This document shows positions 1 through 6,267 of a stretch of 13,316 nt of DNA, one piece after another (position 1 is the stretch's first letter; each line of letters begins with the position of its first letter). The notes below the pieces were generated by a model. That model was not told the origin of the DNA and did not search any database. It saw only the letters and a list, made by a program, of their open reading frames with translations. Where the stretch lies: assembly GCA_003460745.1 (NCBI GenBank), contig QTVU01000058.1, positions 1 to 13,316 of the forward strand, in the 5' to 3' direction. The position numbers and the translations under genes were made by a program. Source of the DNA: Firmicutes bacterium AM55-24TS. Its GTDB lineage: Bacteria; Bacillota; Clostridia; UBA1381.

Positions 1-181
1 CTATTGAGTGTAAATAAAACATTGTTTTTCCATCAGGTCTTAAAAGTGTATAGCAATATGCAAATCCTATAATTTTATTATTTTCTTTAGCTATAAACCC
101 AAATGAACTGGTATCATTAAGAAATCCTTTTAAATTATCAATATCAAAAACCATATTATCATCAATTAAAACTTCTTCCAT
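1..181 (-). pseudogene. GNAT N-acetyltransferase, 5'-truncated by IS256 and cut by window edge
   Basis: Sixty residues are visible, reading leftward off the window. They contain a GNAT-like stretch (FIAKENNKIIGFAYCY, then LRPDGKTMFYLHSI) resembling the AAC(3)-I-type subfamily, which transfers acetyl from acetyl-CoA to an amine. About 20 N-terminal residues that such proteins carry before this point are missing. The first ATG (181) lies 7 bases outside the IS256 right end and has no ribosome binding site at a useful distance. The frame also stays open into the IS (ATG at 235, adding MVKTLYSILHRSLDLTEF), so the present 5' end is an IS-created fusion. I infer that IS256 inserted into the 5' part of the gene. 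I recall GNAT genes next to IS256 in Tn4001-like aminoglycoside-resistance units, so aac(6')-aph(2'') may lie further left; that is not visible here. Confidence 0.7.
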
Positions 182-193
182 AAACTCAGTCAA
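165..193 (-). promoter_or_regulatory. Outward promoter at the IS256 right end
   Basis: On the minus strand TTGACT (188-193, last bases of the IS) is followed by exactly 17 bases and then TTTAAT (165-170, flanking DNA). The -35 box is inside the IS terminus and the -10 box outside, the classic layout of an IS-derived hybrid promoter. Transcription would start inside the GNAT fragment and run to genes left of the window. IS256 is known to activate neighbouring genes this way; activity here is inferred. Confidence 0.55.
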
Positions 194-213
194 GTCCAGA
201 CTCCTGTGTAAAA
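188..213. repeat. IS256 right inverted repeat (IRR)
   Basis: The 26 bases contain AAGTCC (192-197) and TGTGTAAAA (205-213). Both blocks also occur, in the same spacing, in the remembered IS256 left terminal repeat. The outer end is placed at 188 by that alignment and may be off by a base or two. Confidence 0.65.
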
Positions 214-237
214 TGCTATACAATGTTTTTACCATTT

Positions 238-1410
238 CTACTTATCAAAATTGATGTATTTTCTTGAAGAATAAATCCATTCATCATGTAGGTCCATAAG
301 AACGGCTCCAATTAAGCGATTGGCTGATGTTTGATTGGGGAAGATGCGAATAATCTTTTCTCTTCTGCGTACTTCTTGATTCAGTCGTTCAATTAGATTG
401 GTACTCTTTAGTCGATTGTGGGAATTTCCTTGTACGGTATATTGAAAGGCGTCTTCGAATCCATCATCCAATGATGCGCAAGCTTTTGAATATTTTGGTT
501 GATCGATATAATCATGAATCAATCGATTTTTAGCCTCACGCGCTAAGTTAATATCTGTGAACTTAAAAATTCCTTTAACAGCTTCTCTGAAAGATTTTGA
601 ATTTTTTTTAGGAATGGTGGTAAAGATATTTCTTAGGAAGTGAACTTGGCATCTTTGCCAACTTACGTTGGTGAAGGATTTTCTAATGGCAGAGACTAAT
701 CCTTTGTGCGCATCAGAAATAACGAGTTCCGTACCTTGTAAACCGCGTTCTTTTAGGTATTCAAAAAATGTTGTCCAGGTCTCTTCGCTTTCGCCACTTT
801 GAATCATGAAGCCGATAATTTCACGGTCGCCATCTTTGGTTATTCCAATCGCTATATGACAGCTTTTTGAGAGTACTCGATTTTCTTCTCGTACTTTTAT
901 ATAGAGTACATCGGTCATTAAGTAAGGATAATTTTTTTCTGATAATAAACGATTCTGCCACTCGTTAACCATAGGTTCTAGCTGTTCTGTTAAGCTAGAA
1001 ACGAAGGACTTAGAGACGGATTTACCACAAAGTTCTTCCACAATTTTTGATACTTTACGAGTTGAAACGCCTGATACATACATTTCCAACATTGAAGCCA
1101 TGAGGGCTTTTTCGTTTCGTTGATAACGTTCAAACACTGTGGGTGAAAAATGGCCATCACGTGTTCTGGGTACTTTTAATTCTAGCGTGCCTACACGTGT
1201 CGTAAAGCTGCGCTCATAATAGCCATTTCGTTGACTTTGTCGGTTTTCTGTTCGTTCATATTCTTTTGCTTGAATATATTCTGTTCGTTGATTTTCCATT
1301 AGTTGATTAAATACCGTTGTTAAAATATTTTTAGAAACGTCATCCTTTACAGAATATTCAATAATGCTTTGAATCTCTTCGCTTTTCAGTGTAAAATGTA
1401 CTTGGGTCAT
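238..1410 (-). CDS. tnp: IS256 transposase (Mutator-like DDE)
   Basis: This 390-residue protein is recognised as the IS256 transposase and has the full expected length. The DDE catalytic triad is present at the positions described for IS256: D167 (YLMTDVLY), D233 (VISDAHKG) and E341 (NLIERLNQE). The C-motif context CQVHFLRN (254-261) is intact. It cuts and joins IS ends, with figure-eight and circle intermediates known for IS256. The start is fixed by AGGAGG at 1419-1424, 8 bases before ATG. The stop (238-240) is followed by the right terminal repeat. The enzyme looks functional, but the copy seems to lack its left end. It is read leftward, in the same direction as the surface-protein gene ending 43 bases upstream, so readthrough from that gene is possible. 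Confidence 0.97.
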   Translation of the reverse strand: MTQVHFTLKSEEIQSIIEYSVKDDVSKNILTTVFNQLMENQRTEYIQAKEYERTENRQSQRNGYYERSFTTRVGTLELKVPRTRDGHFSPTVFERYQRNEKALMASMLEMYVSGVSTRKVSKIVEELCGKSVSKSFVSSLTEQLEPMVNEWQNRLLSEKNYPYLMTDVLYIKVREENRVLSKSCHIAIGITKDGDREIIGFMIQSGESEETWTTFFEYLKERGLQGTELVISDAHKGLVSAIRKSFTNVSWQRCQVHFLRNIFTTIPKKNSKSFREAVKGIFKFTDINLAREAKNRLIHDYIDQPKYSKACASLDDGFEDAFQYTVQGNSHNRLKSTNLIERLNQEVRRREKIIRIFPNQTSANRLIGAVLMDLHDEWIYSSRKYINFDK

Positions 1411-1452
1411 GTAAAAGTCCTCCTGGGTATGTTTTTGTCGTTAATAAAACAG

Positions 1453-3519
1453 CTAATACACCGGTTGAACCAGCAAACATAGAAGTAACAATCCTACGTT
1501 TGTCATATCACCTGTTTTTACAGGGTTCTTTTGTCCGCTAGGCTTTGTTGGAGTAGTTGGCTTGCTCGGTTTCTGTGGCTGTTGTGGACTTACAGGTTTA
1601 TTTGTTACTTTTTCTTTTACGGTAACTGTAATTGTTTTTTCAGTAATTGCACCATTTTTATCTACTACACGGAAAGTTACATGATAAGTGCCAGCCTTAG
1701 AAGTATCTACATCATTTGCAATAATGTTATCTTTTGTTAAAATAATCGTTCCGTCCTCTTTATCTGTTGCTGTCACATTTGCCAATGGGTCGAACGTATC
1801 GCCTACATTCAATGTAACATCATTTGCTGAAATGATTGGAGCAGAGTTAAGGTCGCCTGTATTTTGTTTCACAGTTACAGTAATCGTTTTTTTAGCAGAA
1901 GCTCCGTTTTTATCTGTTACTTTATAAGTCACATGGTAAGTACCAGCCTTAGAAGTATCTACATCATTTGCAACAATATTATCTTTTGTCAAAGTGATAG
2001 TTCCGTCCTCTTTATCTGTTGCTGTTACATTTGCCAATGGGTCGAAAGTATCGCCTACATTCAATGTAACATCATTTGCAGAAATAGTTGGTGCTGTATT
2101 ATCTTCTCCTTGTGAGTTTAACGATAATTCTACTTTTAAAACAACGTTTCCGTCTTTATAAGTACCGCAATCATACTCATAAGTAACTGGTTTTTTTACA
2201 TCATCTACCGTTATAATTCCTGTATCTTTATCTAAAGTTCCATTTGCAGTAACTTTTACTTTTGAAATATCTATTCCTTGTTCAACATCTTTTTTTAAGT
2301 CGATTTTATTCCCTTTAATATCAATATAACCGTTGCCTACAAAAGCATGATTATTTTCAAGAACTTTATTCTCTCCGACATTTAACCAGTATAAATCATC
2401 GCAAATTAATTTTTTAATTTTTGTGTTTTTACTTATATCAAGACCTCTTATCCCTTGTTCAAAAATTTCACCGCAACGTAGCATTTCAAGTTCTAAATTA
2501 TTGCTTAAATCTAATTTTTTAATAGTTGTATCATGACAAAAAAGGCGTGTCAGTTTTGTGTTTTTTGTTACATCTAATTCAGCTATATTTGTCATATAAC
2601 ATGATAGTTGTTTCAAATTAGGGTTCTTACTTATATCAAGTGTTTTTACTTTTGTATCTCCTATATCTAAAGTGACTAATTGCGGATTATGTGTGACATC
2701 AAGTTCCATTAATCCTGTATTGCTACAAGATAGTTGTTCTAAGTTAGGATTGTTTGTTACATCTAAATTGGAAATAGAGGTACTATCTGCAAATAACGTA
2801 TTCAATTTTTCATTCTTAGATACATCAAGACTGTTAATTGATGTATTATCGCAAACGAAAGCTTCCAAATTCGGATAACGTGTTAAATCAACGCTTCTTA
2901 CTTTTGAAGAACGACAATCTAATCTTTTTAAAGATGAGTTTTTAACCGGACTTAAGTCTGAAACAGAAGTCGTAGAAACATCTAAAGACTGCAAATTTGT
3001 TAGATATTGAATACCCTCTAATGAAGATATCGTTTTCATATCATGCAAGTTTAAGAATTGGGCTTTTGATATTTCATCAACAGATAACACACTATCGCCG
3101 TCTTTATCAAATTCTGCAATGATTTGTTCTCTAAATACTTTGTCTGGAAAATGTGCTTCATCAATAGCAATGCTTCCAGCTTTTACTTCTGTATTTTTGC
3201 TTGCTTCAACGGTCTTATCTTCGGTAACCACTTCTTTTTCTGGTGTTGCAGGTGTTTCCTGTTTTGTACTTTCTTCTTTTAAAGTTTCTGCATTTTCAGC
3301 AGTTTCTTCCTGTTCCTTGTCTGTTATATTCTCTTGTACTTCTGCGTTTTCTGTTTTCTGTTCCACAGGAACTTGCTCTGTCTTGTTTTCTTCTACAACG
3401 GCTTCCTGCACAACTTCTGTGTTTTCCTGTGCCATGACAGGAGTAGGAAGCCCTGTAAGTGCAGTTGTTGTTCCAATCATCAATGCGGAACTTACTGCAA
3501 GGACTTGTTTTTTCTTCAT
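1453..3519 (-). CDS. Cell-wall surface protein: LRR, EF-hand loop, tandem Ig-like repeats; damaged sorting signal
   Basis: A 688-residue secreted adhesin-like protein of unknown ligand. In order: signal peptide 1-30 (KKK, hydrophobic core, VMA-QE); Glu/Thr-rich stalk about 31-112; EF-hand loop 138-149 (D138, D140, D142, E149); leucine-rich repeats about 155-380 of the form LDVSKNxxLxxLxC; a beta-rich segment about 395-470; two Ig-like repeats 474-551 and 558-635; a Pro/Lys/Thr-rich wall spacer 640-665; and an LPXTG-like motif NPVKTGD (665-671). After that the frame reads only 17 residues and ends QPVY. Shifted by one base, the DNA encodes TSMFAGSTGVLAVLL, a typical membrane anchor, so a one-base deletion near 1481-1488 is likely. 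The charged tail is also lost at the IS256 junction. The product is probably secreted rather than wall-anchored. The start follows AGGAG (3530-3534), 10 bases upstream. Confidence 0.85.
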   Translation of the reverse strand: MKKKQVLAVSSALMIGTTTALTGLPTPVMAQENTEVVQEAVVEENKTEQVPVEQKTENAEVQENITDKEQEETAENAETLKEESTKQETPATPEKEVVTEDKTVEASKNTEVKAGSIAIDEAHFPDKVFREQIIAEFDKDGDSVLSVDEISKAQFLNLHDMKTISSLEGIQYLTNLQSLDVSTTSVSDLSPVKNSSLKRLDCRSSKVRSVDLTRYPNLEAFVCDNTSINSLDVSKNEKLNTLFADSTSISNLDVTNNPNLEQLSCSNTGLMELDVTHNPQLVTLDIGDTKVKTLDISKNPNLKQLSCYMTNIAELDVTKNTKLTRLFCHDTTIKKLDLSNNLELEMLRCGEIFEQGIRGLDISKNTKIKKLICDDLYWLNVGENKVLENNHAFVGNGYIDIKGNKIDLKKDVEQGIDISKVKVTANGTLDKDTGIITVDDVKKPVTYEYDCGTYKDGNVVLKVELSLNSQGEDNTAPTISANDVTLNVGDTFDPLANVTATDKEDGTITLTKDNIVANDVDTSKAGTYHVTYKVTDKNGASAKKTITVTVKQNTGDLNSAPIISANDVTLNVGDTFDPLANVTATDKEDGTIILTKDNIIANDVDTSKAGTYHVTFRVVDKNGAITEKTITVTVKEKVTNKPVSPQQPQKPSKPTTPTKPSGQKNPVKTGDMTNVGLLLLCLLVQPVY
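1615..2100 (-). repeat. Two tandem Ig-like domain repeats, 252-bp period
   Basis: Codons 474-551 (1867-2100) and 558-635 (1615-1848) encode almost the same module: SANDVTLNVGDTFDPLANV, then TATDKEDGTI, then DVDTSKAGTYHVT. They differ at few residues (for example YKVTDKNGAS versus FRVVDKNGAI). The nucleotide copies are also very alike, so unequal recombination could add or remove modules. The type resembles bacterial Ig-like DUF5011 repeats that build stalks in Gram-positive surface proteins. Confidence 0.85.
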
Positions 3520-3562
3520 AGTTTGTTCACTCCTTATTTTTCATAAATTCTTTGCATAGAAA

Positions 3563-3603
3563 AACGCACAAACTCCCCCTTATAACTGGATAATCTGTGC
3601 GTT
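3563..3603 (-). promoter_or_regulatory. Leader stem-loop upstream of the surface-protein gene
   Basis: AACGCACA (3563-3570) pairs perfectly with TGTGCGTT (3596-3603) across a 25-base loop. In the leader RNA the loop holds a GGGGGAG tract (3573-3579), and the stem ends about 44 bases before the start codon. A seven-codon frame MQRIYEK (3534-3557) lies between the stem and the gene, and its TAA overlaps the AAGGAG ribosome binding site. A role in translation control is inferred only. Confidence 0.35.
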
Positions 3604-3643
3604 CTGTTTATTATTGATAGAATTGAAAAAAGGGCAGAATTTA

Positions 3644-3697
<54 letters not shown>

Positions 3698-3700
3698 GCA

Positions 3701-3730
3701 AGCGTAACAATGTGTGAACATGACTGTCAA
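3701..3730 (-). promoter_or_regulatory. Predicted promoter of the surface-protein gene
   Basis: On the minus strand TTGACA (3725-3730) is separated by 18 bases from TACGCT (3701-3706). The expected transcription start, about seven bases further on, falls inside the TGTC/GACA tract, giving a leader of about 175 bases. The -35 box is perfect and the -10 is moderate. The intervening 3735-3880 stretch is AT-rich and I see no gene in it. Confidence 0.5.
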
Positions 3731-3883
3731 CCCTTTCTTTCAAAAAAATTCAATCCTTGCTTCTATACAAAAAACATTATACTGGAAACAAACACCTCTT
3801 TCAATCTTTTTATGCGTGCAAGATAAAAAAATTGAGACATCACACTTTTCCTTTTTTCCTCTTGAGTACCCACAACAGAAAAG

Positions 3884-3945
3884 AAAAAGCCCTGTCAAGA
3901 GCTTGCCACCATTGGTGGTGCTTTGCACTCTTGATCGGGCTTTTT
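3884..3945. terminator. Bidirectional terminator behind the XRE gene
   Basis: An 18-base arm (3884-3901: AAAAAGCCC, two bases, TCAAGAG) pairs with 3928-3945 (CTCTTGA, two bases, GGGCTTTTT), with one mismatch and one G-U pair. An inner CCACC/GGTGG hairpin sits in the loop. The A5 and T5 flanks provide a U-tract on either strand. It lies 33 bases past the XRE stop and insulates the mobilizable module from the surface-protein gene. Confidence 0.75.
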
Positions 3946-3977
3946 GTTTGCTGTATCTTCTCGCAAGAGGAAAAAGA

Positions 3978-4598
3978 TTACTCGTCCTCATCATCAAAAT
4001 GGTTATTCCTTAATACTTCCCGTAACAGTTCCATATCCTCTTTTGAGTTCGGATTTATCATTTTCACGACTTGATAAGGTGTCCTATATTTATGTCCCTC
4101 TATGCTTTCCCCAAACATATCCATACTGTATAAATCATCATAGCGGTCTAGTAATTTTTGAAACTTCAAATGCTGGATAAATTCTTTGATTGGGTAAAGG
4201 TCGGACGCTTCAATGCTTTTCCCGTTGATATAGTCTGTAATGTATTCCCGTAACTTTTCCAACTCATATTCCAGCCATTCTTCCTCGCTGTCAAAGAAGT
4301 TATCATAGTGTCCGTGTTTCAGTTCTGCATTTAGACGTTCTTCTGTTCTTAAAAACTGACAGACTTCTTTTTCAGACTGATTGACATACTTCCATTCTCC
4401 CGATAATAATTCATTCGGCGTTACGTCCAGCACTTCCATTATCTTTTCCAGCGTTTCATAAGCAGGATAGTTCAACCCTCTTTCAATCTTGGAAAGGCTC
4501 TGCATATTGATACCGATTTTGTCCGCAAGTTCCTGTTGTTTCATTCCCCTAAATTTTCTTATGGTCTGTATATTATTTCCTAAATGGCTTATTTTCAT
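3978..4598 (-). CDS. XRE-family transcriptional regulator
   Basis: A 206-residue predicted repressor. Residues about 10-63 form a Cro/C1-type helix-turn-helix (GMKQQELADKIGINMQSLSKIERG, split here by its helices: QQELADKIGI then NMQSLSKIERG). The remaining 140 residues are acidic and helical with no domain I recognise; the C-terminus is FDDEDE. An ATG at 4613 exists, but the GGAGGG at 4606-4611 sits 7 bases before the ATG at 4598, which I therefore choose. The gene is divergent from mobT and separated from it by a control region with an 11-bp inverted repeat and TAAGCA half-sites. I infer that it governs its own and the mobT-xis-int promoter, as XRE regulators do in many ICEs and IMEs. There is no obvious CI-type cleavage motif or neighbouring ImmA-type protease. 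Confidence 0.85.
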   Translation of the reverse strand: MKISHLGNNIQTIRKFRGMKQQELADKIGINMQSLSKIERGLNYPAYETLEKIMEVLDVTPNELLSGEWKYVNQSEKEVCQFLRTEERLNAELKHGHYDNFFDSEEEWLEYELEKLREYITDYINGKSIEASDLYPIKEFIQHLKFQKLLDRYDDLYSMDMFGESIEGHKYRTPYQVVKMINPNSKEDMELLREVLRNNHFDDEDE

Positions 4599-4638
4599 TG
4601 CACAACCCTCCATATCTCGTTATATCTTCACTGTTATA

Positions 4639-4667
4639 AGTCTATCATGCTTAATATGATTTGTAAA
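4639..4667 (-). promoter_or_regulatory. Predicted promoter of the XRE gene
   Basis: On the minus strand TTTACA (4662-4667), 17 bases, then TAGACT (4639-4644). This gives a leader of about 33 bases. The spacer holds a copy of the TTAAGCA element (4647-4654) that recurs as AATAAGCA around the opposing promoter, suggesting autoregulation. Confidence 0.45.
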
Positions 4668-4681
4668 GACAAAAAAAGATA

Positions 4682-4710
4682 TTGACAAATAAGCATATAA
4701 GAATTACTAT
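4682..4710 (+). promoter_or_regulatory. Predicted rightward promoter for the mobT-xis-int module
   Basis: TTGACA (4682-4687), 17 bases, then TACTAT (4705-4710): a near-consensus vegetative promoter diverging from the XRE promoter. The next gene with a good ribosome binding site is mobT (5125), so the leader would carry the hairpins and the oriT-like site. AATAAGCA occurs at 4688-4695, in the spacer, and again at 4724-4731. Confidence 0.6.
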
Positions 4711-4740
4711 GCTATTGTGAGTGAATAAGCACAATAGCAT
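4709..4740. promoter_or_regulatory. 11-bp perfect inverted repeat, candidate operator
   Basis: ATGCTATTGTG (4709-4719) and CACAATAGCAT (4730-4740) are perfect inverted copies 10 bases apart. They overlap the end of the -10 box and the transcription start of the rightward promoter. This is the position of a repressor site, and the XRE gene is adjacent. A hairpin at the RNA start is the alternative reading. Confidence 0.55.
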
Positions 4741-4807
4741 GAAATACAAAAACATTCAAAAAGAAATACCCATCTGATTAAACCCGTAGATATGAATATT
4801 GGTTGAA

Positions 4808-4951
4808 ATGGAACTTGTTAGAAAAGGCAAAACAGGACTTGCTGACAAAGTATTTCTGACACGGTGGCGGAAGCCTCTCAGGCTTACCGCCATGACACCT
4901 TGTGTCAAGGGGAAGAAATGCTTTGTCGGCTGGCGAGCCTGCGAGCCTTGA
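4808..4951 (+). CDS. Possible 47-residue small basic protein in the oriT leader
   Basis: An ATG-initiated frame of 47 codons encodes a very basic peptide rich in Trp, Arg and Lys (FLTRWRKPLRLTAM, then KGKKCFVGWRACEP). It occupies the leader between the rightward promoter and the oriT-like hairpin, and two hairpins lie within its coding sequence. No convincing ribosome binding site precedes the ATG, so the frame may be a chance product of a structured, GC-richer region. I do not recognise a domain. Its location in the leading region of an oriT is suggestive but does not prove a gene. Confidence 0.25.
   Translation: MELVRKGKTGLADKVFLTRWRKPLRLTAMTPCVKGKKCFVGWRACEP
4865..4907. other. Paired stem-loops upstream of oriT (possible single-strand origin)
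   Basis: The first hairpin is TGGCGG-AAGCCT (4865-4876) with AGGCTT-A-CCGCCA (4880-4892): 12 pairs, one bulged A, loop CTC. It is followed without a gap by TGACAC-CTT-GTGTCA (4893-4907). Strong adjacent hairpins beside an oriT are what a lagging-strand initiation site (sso) looks like. No U-tract follows, which argues against a terminator. Confidence 0.45.
4933..4948. repeat. GCGAGCCT tandem direct repeat, two copies
   Basis: GCGAGCCT occurs at 4933-4940 and 4941-4948 in perfect tandem, five bases before the oriT-like hairpin. It could be a relaxase or accessory-protein binding repeat; function unknown. Confidence 0.5.
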
Positions 4952-4953
4952 CT

Positions 4954-4981
4954 GTGCCCCCGTTATCTAACAGGGGGGCAC
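4954..4981 (+). other. oriT: oriT-like site for MobT relaxase
   Basis: GTGCCCCC (4954-4961) and GGGGGCAC (4974-4981) form a stem enclosing GTTATCTAACAG, in which GTTA and TAAC can pair again. A C5-6/G5-6 inverted repeat around an AT-rich TATCTAA-type core, just upstream of the relaxase gene, is the pattern known for Tn916 and related MOBT oriT sites. The match to that pattern is from memory. The relaxase gene begins 143 bases downstream. Confidence 0.7.
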
Positions 4982-5124
4982 TATTTCACAAAAGACAAGT
5001 CAAAAACCATACAACCCCAAACCTGTGAGTAGTAATGAGAAGTTTTAAGAAGATAGTAATTTCACATTCTTTTGAATAGTGGTTTACAGGTATTTCAAGG
5101 CTGTTGTGGGATTGGAGGAATACA

Positions 5125-6267
5125 ATGAACAATTTAGAATTTGCACTTGAAATGAAGAACAAACGTCTTGCAAGCGGTCTTTCACAAGGAGAACTTGCAA
5201 GTCTTACCCATGTATCAAGATATAGTATCAACCGCTTTGAGAACGGAAAAGCCAACGCAAGTAAAGAAACACAGAACATTATCCTGCGTTGTCTGAATTA
5301 CTATGTCTGTGATAAGCCTTTTTATCTGCTCGTTGATTATCTGTCTGTCCGTTTTCCAACGACTGACGCATTAGAAGTTATCCGAAAGGTGCTTGGCATG
5401 AAAGCGGACTATTTTATCCATTATGACTATGGGTATTATGGCTATAAGGAGCATTATGCCTACGGGGAAATCAAGGTCATGGCTTCTGATGATGAACACA
5501 TGGGTGTATTTTTAGAATTAAAAGGGGCAGGCTCACGCAACATGGAATATGTCTTACAGGCACAGAACAGGGATTGGTATTCATTTTTAAACCGCTGTCT
5601 TGACTGTGGCGGTGTTATCCGACGTTTTGACTTGGCAATCAATGATATGTGCGGTCTGCTGGATATTCCCGTTTTGTCTGAAAAATACAAAAATGGCGGT
5701 GCGGATTGTCGCTGTAAAAACTATGAAAATGTACAAGGTGGAAAACTAAGCGGAAAAAACCGTAATTTAGCAAGTACCCTTTATATCGGCTCAAAGGCAA
5801 GCACAAAATATTTCTGCCTGTATGAAAAACAAAAGGAACAGGCAACCAAAAAGAAACATACGGATATTATCAACCGTTTTGAAATTCGTCTGCGTGATAA
5901 AAAGGCAGTACAGGCAGTTGAGGAATTGTTATTGACATATAACCCTCATGGGTTGGTGTTTTACCTTATTACTGATTTTGTGCAATTTCCCGATTATCCG
6001 CTGTGGGAGATATTCATTTCCCATGACAGTTTACCTTTTGAAATGAACCCCGTACCTGTCAATATGGAACGCACTCTGCAATGGCTGGAAAGACAGGTCA
6101 TGCCGTCAATCGTGATGATAGAGGAAATCGACAGGCTGACAGGCTCAAACTACATGAAAATGATTGATGAATGTACCAACCTTTCCGAAAAACAGGAAAT
6201 GCTTGTAGAACAGATGTGTACGGATATAGCAGATGTAATCGAAAGTGAGGGGGTGTTTTATGAGTAA
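5125..6267 (+). CDS. mobT: MobT-type relaxase (HTH + Rep_trans), Tn916 Orf20-like
   Basis: A 380-residue MOBT-family relaxase or replication-initiation factor. It should nick the nearby oriT, bind the 5' end and start rolling-circle transfer or replication. Residues 1-60 are a Cro/C1-type HTH ([20 protein letters not shown]). Residues about 65-345 are the Rep_trans fold with family signatures: LELKGAGSR (130-138), RRFDLAIND (166-174, acidic D169 and D174), STLYIGSK (217-224), [10 protein letters not shown] (230-239) and NRFEIRLR (250-257). I recognise it as a homologue of Tn916 Orf20. The start is ATG 5125 with GGAGG at 5114-5118; an in-frame TTG at 5104 is rejected. It overlaps xis by 8 bases, so both are co-translated. 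A relaxase joined directly to xis-int, with no coupling protein or mating-pore genes between, is typical of an integrative mobilizable element. Confidence 0.9.
   Translation: MNNLEFALEMKNKRLASGLSQGELASLTHVSRYSINRFENGKANASKETQNIILRCLNYYVCDKPFYLLVDYLSVRFPTTDALEVIRKVLGMKADYFIHYDYGYYGYKEHYAYGEIKVMASDDEHMGVFLELKGAGSRNMEYVLQAQNRDWYSFLNRCLDCGGVIRRFDLAINDMCGLLDIPVLSEKYKNGGADCRCKNYENVQGGKLSGKNRNLASTLYIGSKASTKYFCLYEKQKEQATKKKHTDIINRFEIRLRDKKAVQAVEELLLTYNPHGLVFYLITDFVQFPDYPLWEIFISHDSLPFEMNPVPVNMERTLQWLERQVMPSIVMIEEIDRLTGSNYMKMIDECTNLSEKQEMLVEQMCTDIADVIESEGVFYE

Larger units (their letters stand above)
188..1443 (-). mobile_element. IS256: IS256 copy, left terminus apparently missing
   Basis: The element carries the complete IS256 transposase and, beyond its stop, a right terminal repeat (188-213). 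From memory IS256 is 1324 bp with terminal repeats of about 26 bp. On the transposase-start side the match to remembered IS256 sequence ends at about 1443, roughly 40 bases before the start codon, and no partner of the right repeat is found between 1411 and 1460. About 60-70 bases including the left inverted repeat therefore seem lost. Such a copy should not transpose alone unless another IS256 end is used. The left boundary rests on recall and is approximate. Confidence 0.8.

Noticed and set aside
1531..3559. Several plus-strand open frames of 64-146 codons opposite the surface-protein gene
   Set aside because: They are antisense to a well-supported protein with signal peptide, LRR and Ig repeats. 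None has a good ribosome binding site or recognisable domain.
4598..4613. XRE start at the upstream ATG (4613)
   Set aside because: That ATG contains the GGAGGG that serves the ATG at 4598; nothing suitable precedes it.
4865..4892. Rho-independent terminator in the mobT leader
   Set aside because: The hairpin is strong but followed by another hairpin, not a T-tract, and it lies between a promoter and its genes.
5104..5125. mobT start at TTG 5104
   Set aside because: GGAGG at 5114-5118 with 6-base spacing points to ATG 5125.
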